7,911 bases of DNA, from the NCBI GenBank assembly GCA_035507915.1, contig DATJNS010000417.1, forward strand, positions 1 through 7,911, written 5' to 3'. A program made the translations under genes and the position numbers. Origin of the DNA: JACQAI01 sp035507915. Its GTDB lineage: Bacteria; Pseudomonadota; Alphaproteobacteria; Elsterales; Elsteraceae. Positions 1 to 4,922 of the stretch are shown here, piece after piece. How positions within the stretch are numbered: the first letter of the stretch is position 1; every line of letters starts with the position of its first letter. The notes under the pieces are model-generated. The model made no database searches. It worked only from the letters and a program-made list of their open reading frames with translations, and was not told the origin of the DNA.

Positions 1-941
1 GCGGGCACGTCGAGGCGGTCGAAGATCTCGAGCCACTCGGCGGTGGTGCGCGCCCTGAGCGCGCTCGCGCGCAGCTCGAAATACGCGTTCACGTGGGCGA
101 AGCGCGCGGCGATCGACGAGAAGCGCGGATCGGCCTTGAGCTCCGGCCGGCCGATGGCCTCGAAGAAGCCGAACGCCTGGGCGTCGGTGTTGGCCGAGAT
201 GCAGATGTAGCCGTCGCGCGTGGCGAGCGGCTTCGCCTCGGGATTGATCACCCGCGGATCGCCGGTGCCGCCCATCGGCGGCTCGAAGGTCTTGAGGTAG
301 AGGTGCTCGGACAGCACGAAGGCAGCCATGTTCTCGAACATCGGCACCTCGATCGCCTGACCCTCGCCGGTACGCTCGCGATGGAACAGCGCCATTGCGA
401 TCTGCTGGGCGGCGATCATGCCGACGATGTGGTCGGCCATCACCATCGGGACGTAGCGCGGCTCGCCGGTCGCCCGGGCGTGGCACGCCGCCACGCCGGC
501 CGAGCCCTGGATGATGGTGTCGTAGGCCGGTTTGGCGCGGTAGGGGCCGTTCTGGCCGAAGCCGACCAGGCTGCAATAGATCAGGCGCGGGTTGCGCGCG
601 CGGCACTCCTGGTAAGACAGGCCGAGCCGCTTCAGCGCCGGCGGCCGGATGTTGGCGACCAGCACGTCGCTCTGCGCGACCAGCCGCGCCGCGATCTCGC
701 GTCCCTCGGGGGCCTTGAGGTCGACCGCGATCGAGCGCTTGTTCCGGTTGAAGGCGAGGAACTTCGACGACATGGCGCCCGAGCGCGACGGTCCGCCGAG
801 CCGGCGCAGCAGATCGCCCTCGAGCGGCTCGAGCTTGATGATCTCGGCACCATGGTCGGCCAGGGTCTGGGTGCACACCGGCCCGACGACCACCGCAGTC
901 AGGTCGAGCACCCGCACGCCGGCGAGCGCGCCGCCGGTCAT
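1..941 (-). CDS. CaiB/BaiF class III CoA-transferase (3' end outside window)
   Basis: Moves coenzyme A from an acyl-CoA donor to a carboxylic acid acceptor in the cytoplasm; the substrate cannot be told. The frame is open from an ATG at 941 to the left edge, giving 313 residues of a family usually near 400, so about 80-90 C-terminal residues lie outside. The N-terminus (LAGVRVLDLT, then LADHGAEIIKLEP) is the classic CaiB/BaiF nucleotide-binding start. FNRNKRSIAVDLK at about 64-76 and the FGQNGPY...AYD stretch at 128-141 are also typical. Asp170, in VMADHIVG, sits where the catalytic aspartate (Asp169 of formyl-CoA transferase) forms the aspartyl-CoA thioester; HRERTGEGQ at about 189-197 is another family signature. 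The start overlaps the stop of the upstream hydratase gene by ATGA with no strong ribosome binding site, so translation is probably coupled. Third gene of operon 1. Family certain; acceptor acid unknown. Confidence 0.95.
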   Translation of the reverse strand, partial: MTGGALAGVRVLDLTAVVVGPVCTQTLADHGAEIIKLEPLEGDLLRRLGGPSRSGAMSSKFLAFNRNKRSIAVDLKAPEGREIAARLVAQSDVLVANIRPPALKRLGLSYQECRARNPRLIYCSLVGFGQNGPYRAKPAYDTIIQGSAGVAACHARATGEPRYVPMVMADHIVGMIAAQQIAMALFHRERTGEGQAIEVPMFENMAAFVLSEHLYLKTFEPPMGGTGDPRVINPEAKPLATRDGYICISANTDAQAFGFFEAIGRPELKADPRFSSIAARFAHVNAYFELRASALRARTTAEWLEIFDRLDVP

Positions 942-1792
942 CCGGCGAGCTCGGCGCTCGCCTGCAGCGCGAGCGCGCCGTCGGCATCGAGCACCCAGAG
1001 CTGGGCGCGCCCGTCGGCTGCCGCCGTGCCGCACAGGCTGATCGGCCGGTCGACGAACAGCGGCCGGACGTTGCGCGTCGCCACCGCGGCGAACGGACGC
1101 CGGAGCTCGGCACGCGCCGCTTCGAGCAGCAGCAGGGTGGTGAGACCGCCATTGACCACGCGCTCGGGATAACCCTCGACGTCGCGCGTGTAGTCGGCGT
1201 CGTAGTGGATGCGGTGGCCGTTGTAGGTCAGCGCGGAATAGCGGAACAGGATCACGGCGTCCGGCCGCGCGGCGCGCGTCCAGGCCGGCGCGGCCGGCGC
1301 GCCCTGCGGCGCTGTCGCGGCCGGCGCCGCGCCCGGCTGAATCGCGGCGCGATAGACGATGTCCTGCTCTTCGGTGACGAGCAGCGTGCCGCGCGCGCGC
1401 AGCCGGTGGATCACGGTCACGAAGATCATGCGCCCGCTGCGGCCCTCCTTGGGCTCGATGCGGGCGATCTCCGACACGCGCTCGACCTCGTCGCCGATCT
1501 TGAGGGGCGCATGGAACGTGGTCCGCCGCCCGGCAAACATGCGGCGCGGCAGCGCGATCGGCGGCAGGAAGTCGCCGCGCTGCGGATGGCCGTCGGGGCC
1601 GATCTGGGACTGCGGCGCGAGCGGACCGAACAGCAGCGCGTACCAGCCCTGCGGCACCGCCGCGCCGTCGACCAGGTCGGCATCGGGCAGGTCGAGCATC
1701 GCCGCGGCGCGGCGCGCGGTCTGGCGCGTCATCTGGTCGGTCAGGCTCTCGGTGCGACCGATCCAGCCGGCCAGGTCGTCGCTGCTGTCCAC
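938..1792 (-). CDS. Two-hot-dog enoyl-CoA hydratase, mesaconyl-C4-CoA/itaconyl-CoA hydratase-like (MaoC/HTD2 type)
   Basis: 284 residues, GTG start. Predicted to hydrate an enoyl-CoA or dehydrate a hydroxyacyl-CoA in the cytoplasm. The N-terminal half carries the FAS1-like dehydratase pattern LPRRMFAGRR (81-90) followed by FHAPLKIGDEVER. An alanine/proline-rich linker lies at about 151-175. The C-terminal hot-dog domain has the hydratase motif SALTYNGHRIHYD (186-198), with Asn191 and His196 in the catalytic region, then EGYPERVVNGGL (206-217). Relatives known to me include mesaconyl-C4-CoA hydratase of the 3-hydroxypropionate cycle and itaconyl-CoA hydratase, both of which act beside CaiB-type CoA-transferases, as here. 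Odd point: relatives usually have His-Gly-Pro where this protein has Asn-Gly-Gly (214-216). The GTG is chosen because AGGAG lies 6 nt upstream, overlapping the stop codon of the preceding gene. Second gene of operon 1; its stop overlaps the CoA-transferase start. Family solid, substrate inferred only. Confidence 0.87.
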   Translation of the reverse strand: MDSSDDLAGWIGRTESLTDQMTRQTARRAAAMLDLPDADLVDGAAVPQGWYALLFGPLAPQSQIGPDGHPQRGDFLPPIALPRRMFAGRRTTFHAPLKIGDEVERVSEIARIEPKEGRSGRMIFVTVIHRLRARGTLLVTEEQDIVYRAAIQPGAAPAATAPQGAPAAPAWTRAARPDAVILFRYSALTYNGHRIHYDADYTRDVEGYPERVVNGGLTTLLLLEAARAELRRPFAAVATRNVRPLFVDRPISLCGTAAADGRAQLWVLDADGALALQASAELAG

Positions 1793-1799
1793 GGCCTGT

Positions 1800-1804
1800 C
1801 TCCT
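1800..1804 (-). promoter_or_regulatory. Ribosome binding site of the hydratase gene, overlapping the upstream stop codon
   Basis: On the minus strand the sequence reads TAGGAGACAGGCCGTG: AGGAG begins inside the TAG stop of the amidohydrolase gene and ends 6 nt before the GTG. This decides the GTG start of the hydratase and indicates that ribosomes finishing the first gene load onto the second. Confidence 0.75.
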
Positions 1805-2672
1805 AGCTCCAGTAGAGACGCGTCGGATTGTCGACCAGCACCTTCCGACGCAGCGCCGGGTCGCTGGTGAAGCGCGCGAACAGGTCGACCAGCGCGCCGT
1901 CGTTCGGCATGTCGCCGGCGATGTTCGGGTGCGGCCAGTCGGTGCCCCACAGCACGCGGTCGGGCGCCGTCTCGATCAACGCGGCGGCGAACGGGATCGC
2001 GTCCTCGAACGGCTTGCCGGCCGTCGACACGCGCTCGGGACCGCACACCTTCACCCAGGCGAGCGGGTTGCGCATCAAGGTCAGGAGCTGCTTGAAGGGC
2101 TTCTGATCGAGCCCGCCGGCCGCCTTGACGCGGCCCATGTGGTCGATCACGAACGGCACCCTGAGGCGCGCGATGCGATCGGCGTAGGTCAGGATGTCCT
2201 CGGCGTCGAGATGCAGCACGACGTGCCAGCCGAGCGCCGCGATGCGGTCGACCGTGCGGTCGAACACGTCGAGGTCGGGCGCGCCGCCCAGGTGGGCGAC
2301 GAAGTTGAAGCGCACGCCGCGCACGCCGCCGCGATCGAGCGCGGCGAGCTCGGCGTCGGTGACGTCGCGGCCGACGATCGCGACGCCGCGATAGGCGCCG
2401 TCGCTCGACGCGATGGCGTCGAGCATGGCGCGATTGTCGGTGCCATGGCAGCTCGCCTGCACGATCACGGCGCGCGACACGCCGATCGTGCGGTGGAGCT
2501 TGCGCAGAGTCGCGACCGGCGCATCGGGCGGCGTGTAGCTGCGGTCCGGCGCGTAGGGGAACTTGTCGGCCGGACCGAACACGTGGCAATGCGCGTCGCA
2601 CGCGTCCGGCGGCAGCGCGAAGCGCGGTGTGATGGGATGCGGGTCGGGCGGCTTGCAGCTCTTGGTCGTCAT
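1803..2672 (-). CDS. Amidohydrolase of the 2-pyrone-4,6-dicarboxylate hydrolase (LigI-like) group
   Basis: 289 residues, complete, cytoplasmic TIM-barrel hydrolase of the amidohydrolase_2 family. Its best-known relative, LigI, opens the lactone ring of 2-pyrone-4,6-dicarboxylate in lignin breakdown. Visible motifs are DAHCHVFGP (26-34, the HxH after strand 1), YTPPDA (46-51), VQASCHGTDN (71-80), GVRGVRFNF (116-124), FVIDHMGR (174-181), KVCGPER (208-214) and the C-terminal GTDWPHPN (243-250), whose Asp245 matches catalytic Asp248 of LigI. From memory of the LigI pocket, Tyr46, Ser74, Arg121 and Arg214 match substrate-binding residues. The position of a further arginine (LigI Arg130) is His127 here, and His154 falls near LigI Tyr156, so the substrate may differ. 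ATG start with GAGG 7 nt upstream (2680-2683). First gene of operon 1, divergent from the lipoprotein pair. Family very likely; true PDC hydrolase activity unproven. Confidence 0.88.
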   Translation of the reverse strand: MTTKSCKPPDPHPITPRFALPPDACDAHCHVFGPADKFPYAPDRSYTPPDAPVATLRKLHRTIGVSRAVIVQASCHGTDNRAMLDAIASSDGAYRGVAIVGRDVTDAELAALDRGGVRGVRFNFVAHLGGAPDLDVFDRTVDRIAALGWHVVLHLDAEDILTYADRIARLRVPFVIDHMGRVKAAGGLDQKPFKQLLTLMRNPLAWVKVCGPERVSTAGKPFEDAIPFAAALIETAPDRVLWGTDWPHPNIAGDMPNDGALVDLFARFTSDPALRRKVLVDNPTRLYWS

Positions 2673-2719
2673 GCTCTCGCCTCGGGCGGTGGCGGGGCGG
2701 CCCCCATGACCGGAGCGGC

Positions 2720-2748
2720 ATGGTTTCGTGATCGTCGGCCGAGGTCAA
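2720..2748 (-). promoter_or_regulatory. Possible promoter of operon 1 (weak)
   Basis: In the divergent intergenic region (2673-2809) the minus strand has TTGACC at 2748-2743, five of six matches to the -35 consensus. A 17-nt spacer then leads to AACCAT (2725-2720), only three of six for a -10 box. It would start transcription roughly 40 nt before the amidohydrolase ATG. An 8-bp palindrome GCAATTGC lies just outside at 2751-2758 and could be an operator half or chance. The -35 part is the only good match. Confidence 0.25.
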
Positions 2749-2795
2749 ATGCAATTGCTCGCCTGTCCGCACCATGAGAGGTTGTGCGACGCCGG

Positions 2796-2800
2796 GGAGG
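2796..2800 (+). promoter_or_regulatory. Ribosome binding site fixing the start of the first lipoprotein gene
   Basis: GGAGG at 2796-2800 is followed by a 9-nt spacer and the ATG at 2810. This supports ATG 2810 over the earlier in-frame ATG at 2774, which would add 12 polar residues ahead of the signal peptide and has no purine-rich site before it. Confidence 0.7.
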
Positions 2801-2809
2801 GCTCCGACG

Positions 2810-3559
2810 ATGCGGATGTCGTTCATCTGGGTGGTTTTGCTGGCGCTGACCGGCTGTACCCAGTCGGTGCCGTTGTCGTCGGCCGGCGGACCCGGCGGGT
2901 TCGACGTCAAGGCGTCGGGCGAGCTCTACAAGCTCGATGGCCCGGGCCCGTACCCGGCCATCGTGGTGCTGCACGGCTGTGCCGGCATCACGCCGCAATA
3001 CCACGTCTGGGCGCAACGCTTGAACCGCTGGGGCTACGTCGCCTTCGTGATCGATAGCCTCGGGCCGCGCGGCTACCAGACGGTGTGCGATACCTTGAAC
3101 GTCAGCCCGCTCGAGCGCGCGCGCGACGCCTTCGCGGCCGCCGCATGGCTGCGCAGCCAGCCCTTCGTCGATCCGGCGCGCATCGGTGTCATCGGGTTTT
3201 CGCATGGCGGGTCGACGGTGCTGAAGGCGGTCTTGAAGCCGGTCGTGCGTGCAGCCGATGCGACGCCGTTCCAGGCCGCCGTCGCGTACTATCCGGGTTG
3301 CGCGCGCGATTTCCCTGCGATCGCGAGCGACACCTTGATCGTGATCGGCGATGCAGACACCCAGGCGTCGGTATTGTCCTGTCGAGCCTTCGTCGACTCG
3401 GCGAAGGACTCGGCGCATCCCGTCGAGATCAAGGTCTATCCGGGCGCCAATCATCTGTTCGAAGCCATCGGGCTGCCGCGCAACACGGCCTACGATCCGG
3501 CGGCGGCCGACGACGCGTTCGCCGTGACCCGGACGTTCTTCGACAAACGGCTGAAATGA
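2810..3559 (+). CDS. Lipoprotein alpha/beta hydrolase, dienelactone hydrolase family (first paralog)
   Basis: 249 residues from ATG 2810. The N-terminus is a short lipoprotein signal: MRM, a hydrophobic run (SFIWVVLLAL) and lipobox LTGC with Cys16 as the lipidated residue, so the mature enzyme should be membrane-anchored and act outside the cytoplasm. The domain is an alpha/beta hydrolase of the dienelactone-hydrolase type: oxyanion-region HGC (54-56), nucleophile elbow GFSHGG with Ser131, acid Asp183 in VIGDAD, and His215 in PGANH. Serine replaces the cysteine nucleophile of classical dienelactone hydrolase, so this is more likely an esterase-type hydrolase. Cys56, Cys93, Cys163 and Cys191 all recur in the downstream paralog, suggesting structural disulfides. 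WAQRLNRWGY and GPRGY are conserved between the two. The stop overlaps the next gene's start by ATGA. Divergent from operon 1. Substrate unknown. Confidence 0.9.
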   Translation: MRMSFIWVVLLALTGCTQSVPLSSAGGPGGFDVKASGELYKLDGPGPYPAIVVLHGCAGITPQYHVWAQRLNRWGYVAFVIDSLGPRGYQTVCDTLNVSPLERARDAFAAAAWLRSQPFVDPARIGVIGFSHGGSTVLKAVLKPVVRAADATPFQAAVAYYPGCARDFPAIASDTLIVIGDADTQASVLSCRAFVDSAKDSAHPVEIKVYPGANHLFEAIGLPRNTAYDPAAADDAFAVTRTFFDKRLK

Positions 3560-4326
3560 ACCGATGCAACCCCGTCCTGCGCGGCGTGGTTCGACTGGCG
3601 TTGCTCCTGGTCCTGTCGAGCTGCGCCCAGCCGATGGGGCTGTCGACCGGGGCGACCGGCGCGCTCTACAAACCCGACGGTCCGGGACCGTTCCCGGCCG
3701 TGGTGGTGCTGCACGGCTGCAACGGCGTGTCGCCGCAGATGCAGGCTTGGGCGCAGCGGCTGAACCGCTGGGGTTACGCGGCGGTGGTGGTCGACAGCTT
3801 CGGGCCGCGCGGCTATCCGGACGGCATCTGCGCCAAAGGCCAGCTGGTGCCGGCCGAGACCCGGGCGCGCGACGCGTTCGCGGCGGCGGCGTGGCTACGC
3901 AACCAGCCGTTGGTCGACGGCGCGCGGATCGGCGTGATCGGCTTCTCGCATGGCGGCTGGACGGTCATGCGGGCAATCCTCGAGCCCGCGGCGCGCGAGG
4001 CCGGCGCCGTGCCCTTCCGCGCCGCGGTCGCCTACTACCCGGCTTGTCCACCGGGCCACGCGACGATCGCGTCCGACACCTTGATCTTGATCGGCGCCGC
4101 CGACGACTGGACGCCGGCGCCGCGCTGCACGGCCTACGTGGCCTCGCAGGTCGAGCCGGCCCATACCCTCGAGATCAAGGTCTATCCGGGCGCCACCCAC
4201 GCGTTCGACGTCATGGCGCCGCCGCGCACGGCGTTCGGCCACTTCATGTCCTTCGATCCGTCGGCGGCCGACGATTCGTTCGCCATGGCGCGCCGGTTCT
4301 TCGACGCTCGGCTCAAGGCTAACTAG
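3556..4326 (+). CDS. Lipoprotein alpha/beta hydrolase, dienelactone hydrolase family (second paralog)
   Basis: 256 residues. The ATG at 3556 overlaps the previous gene's TGA (ATGA) and there is no clear ribosome binding site, so translation probably depends on the upstream gene. The frame is open further upstream, but that part is antiparalogous shadow sequence; this start gives a proper lipoprotein signal (hydrophobic run 11-20, lipobox LSSC, Cys23). The catalytic set falls at the same residue numbers as in the first paralog: HGC (53-55), GFSHGG with Ser131, Asp183 in IGAADD, His215 in PGATH. Four mature cysteines (55, 92, 164, 191) match those of the paralog. By eye well over half of the mature residues are identical. 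The chief difference is a 5-residue insertion (AFGHFMS region, about 226-232) between the catalytic His and the conserved DP.AADD segment near the C-terminus. Clearly a tandem duplicate; substrate unknown. Confidence 0.9.
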   Translation: MNRCNPVLRGVVRLALLLVLSSCAQPMGLSTGATGALYKPDGPGPFPAVVVLHGCNGVSPQMQAWAQRLNRWGYAAVVVDSFGPRGYPDGICAKGQLVPAETRARDAFAAAAWLRNQPLVDGARIGVIGFSHGGWTVMRAILEPAAREAGAVPFRAAVAYYPACPPGHATIASDTLILIGAADDWTPAPRCTAYVASQVEPAHTLEIKVYPGATHAFDVMAPPRTAFGHFMSFDPSAADDSFAMARRFFDARLKAN

Positions 4327-4335
4327 CGTTGCCGG

Positions 4336-4746
4336 TCAGACGGCCGGCGCGGCCGCCTTCATGGTATCGGCCAGCACGGTGAAGGCGGCGGTCCACGCTT
4401 CTTTCACCGCCGGCGAGAAGGCGTCGCCGAGGCCCTTGCCGAGTGTCCACAGCAGCGCGTCGCCGACGATGGCGTAGTGCGAATCCTTGACGCCGTAGCC
4501 GGCGTGACGCCGCCCGAGCGCCTGCACCGTCGGGACGATCTTGGGCAGATCGTCGAGGCTGCCGACCGCCAAGCCGATCACCTCCATCAGCATGCGGCCC
4601 TGCTCGGCCATGTCGCGCTTGAACAGCGGCCGCACCTCGGGCGCGATCTCGAACAGCCGACCGTAGAACAGCTCGGCGGCTTGGGGCGCGATCGGCGCGA
4701 CCTTGGCGAAACTCTCCTTTACCAACGTCACTTGTTCGGGGGTCAT
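4336..4746 (-). CDS. Single-domain globin (bacterial haemoglobin, flavohaemoglobin-type globin fold)
   Basis: 136 residues, heme-binding, cytoplasmic, near the size of Vitreoscilla haemoglobin. Expected roles are oxygen binding or nitric oxide detoxification. Landmarks: FYGRLFEIAP (27-36) with Tyr28 at B10, PLFKRDM (40-46) with the CD1 phenylalanine Phe42, Gln49 at E7, proximal His81 (F8) in GRRHAGYGV, and HYAIVG (90-95) whose Tyr91 matches the tyrosine that contacts the proximal histidine in flavohaemoglobins. The Tyr-B10/Gln-E7 pair is the flavohaemoglobin arrangement, but no FAD/NAD reductase domain follows: the protein ends 55 residues after His81. A partner reductase would have to be encoded elsewhere. 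ATG start with consensus AGGAGG 8 nt upstream. It converges with the lipoprotein genes, with 9 nt between stop codons, and is divergent from the glycosyltransferase. It shares no functional theme with its neighbours. Confidence 0.93.
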   Translation of the reverse strand: MTPEQVTLVKESFAKVAPIAPQAAELFYGRLFEIAPEVRPLFKRDMAEQGRMLMEVIGLAVGSLDDLPKIVPTVQALGRRHAGYGVKDSHYAIVGDALLWTLGKGLGDAFSPAVKEAWTAAFTVLADTMKAAAPAV

Positions 4747-4754
4747 GGCGCCTG

Positions 4755-4760
4755 CCTCCT
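4755..4760 (-). promoter_or_regulatory. Consensus ribosome binding site of the globin gene
   Basis: The minus strand reads AGGAGG followed by an 8-nt spacer and ATG. It is a full-consensus Shine-Dalgarno, one of the best in the window, and suggests efficient translation when the site is exposed. Confidence 0.8.
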
Positions 4761-4763
4761 GAG

Positions 4764-4787
4764 CGGATTGCCCGTCCGATTGCCCGT
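4764..4787. repeat. 12-bp direct repeat in tandem, upstream of the globin
   Basis: CGGATTGCCCGT (4764-4775) is followed immediately by CCGATTGCCCGT (4776-4787), two adjacent 12-bp units with one mismatch. They lie 18-41 nt upstream of the globin ATG, so probably in its 5' untranslated region or core promoter. A repeat one DNA turn long could be a site for a regulator bound in tandem. Function is not shown. Confidence 0.6.
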
Positions 4788-4847
4788 GCGGCGCGCATCG
4801 CCGACCGTCGGACGAGCGCAGCGGGTCGATCTCTCTGGGACGGGCAA
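4768..4847. repeat. 10-bp perfect inverted repeat bracketing the globin upstream region
   Basis: TTGCCCGTCC (4768-4777) is the exact reverse complement of GGACGGGCAA (4838-4847), with 60 nt between. The second direct-repeat copy (4780-4787) can also pair with the far arm over 8 bp, so the two copies are alternative partners. If transcription from the minus strand starts upstream of 4847, the leader RNA could form one stem or the other, the nearer ending 7 nt before the Shine-Dalgarno. A small palindrome CCGACCGTCGG sits between the arms at 4801-4811. The pairing is seen; regulation is inferred. Confidence 0.45.
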
Positions 4848-4884
4848 GTTGCGTGCCATGGGCCGCGGGCCCGTGTCGCCGCGA

Positions 4885-4915
4885 GTGGCAGCGTGCGTGC
4901 CGCTCGCCTTATAAT
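4885..4915 (+). promoter_or_regulatory. Promoter of the glycosyltransferase gene with perfect -10 box
   Basis: TATAAT at 4910-4915 is a perfect -10 hexamer, striking in such GC-rich DNA. GTGGCA at 4885-4890 matches four of six -35 positions, with a rather long 19-nt spacer. A start point 7-8 nt after the -10 box falls on or next to the A of ATG 4923, so the transcript may have little or no leader. This agrees with the lack of a Shine-Dalgarno upstream. Confidence 0.5.
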
Positions 4916-4922
4916 GGCGCCC

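Larger units (their letters stand above)
2673..2809. other. Divergent intergenic region between operon 1 and the lipoprotein pair
   Basis: 137 nt shared by the two divergent start sites. It holds a GAGG ribosome binding site for the minus-strand amidohydrolase (2680-2683), a GGAGG site for the plus-strand lipoprotein (2796-2800), an AT-richer patch around 2740-2760 with the palindrome GCAATTGC, and a weak minus-strand promoter candidate. I see no convincing plus-strand promoter and no divergent regulator gene next to it. Confidence 0.6.
4747..4922. other. Divergent intergenic region between globin and glycosyltransferase
   Basis: 176 nt, the longest gene-free stretch. From left to right: the globin ribosome binding site, a 12-bp tandem repeat, the palindrome CCGACCGTCGG (4801-4811), the second arm of a 10-bp inverted repeat (4838-4847), the palindrome GGGCCGCGGGCCC (4860-4872), and the glycosyltransferase promoter. 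No FNR-type TTGAT-N4-ATCAA site is visible. Confidence 0.6.

Noticed and set aside
93..1172. 359-codon plus-strand open frame opposite the CoA-transferase and hydratase genes
   Set aside because: It is Arg/Ala/His/Asp-rich with no recognisable motif and lies antisense to two genes with clear family motifs. Long antisense frames are expected in such GC-rich coding DNA.
1359..2777. 472-codon plus-strand open frame opposite the hydratase and LigI-like genes
   Set aside because: Low-complexity Arg/Ala/Val composition, no domain, and fully antisense to two well-supported genes; a GC-driven shadow.
2774..2809. Earlier ATG for the first lipoprotein (12 extra residues)
   Set aside because: No ribosome binding site before it, and it would put a polar stretch ahead of the lipoprotein signal; GGAGG favours ATG 2810.
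1741..2910. 389-codon minus-strand frame in another phase over the LigI-like gene
   Set aside because: Arginine-rich shadow in the +1 phase of a gene whose catalytic motifs are complete in the chosen frame.
2669..3454. 261-codon minus-strand frame opposite the first lipoprotein gene
   Set aside because: Arg/His/Asp-rich antisense shadow without motif; the plus strand carries a complete lipoprotein hydrolase.
3085..3555. Upstream extension of the second lipoprotein gene
   Set aside because: The frame is open, but this part is out of phase with the first lipoprotein and Arg-rich. It would also bury the signal peptide and lipobox that begin at 3556.
4331..4348. Short hairpin GCCGG-N8-CCGGC at the lipoprotein/globin junction as a terminator
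   Set aside because: Stem of only 5 bp, overlaps the globin stop region and has no T-run on either strand.
4860..4872. Palindrome GGGCCGCGGGCCC as an operator
   Set aside because: A GC-only palindrome in GC-rich DNA is likely by chance; no second copy was noticed elsewhere.
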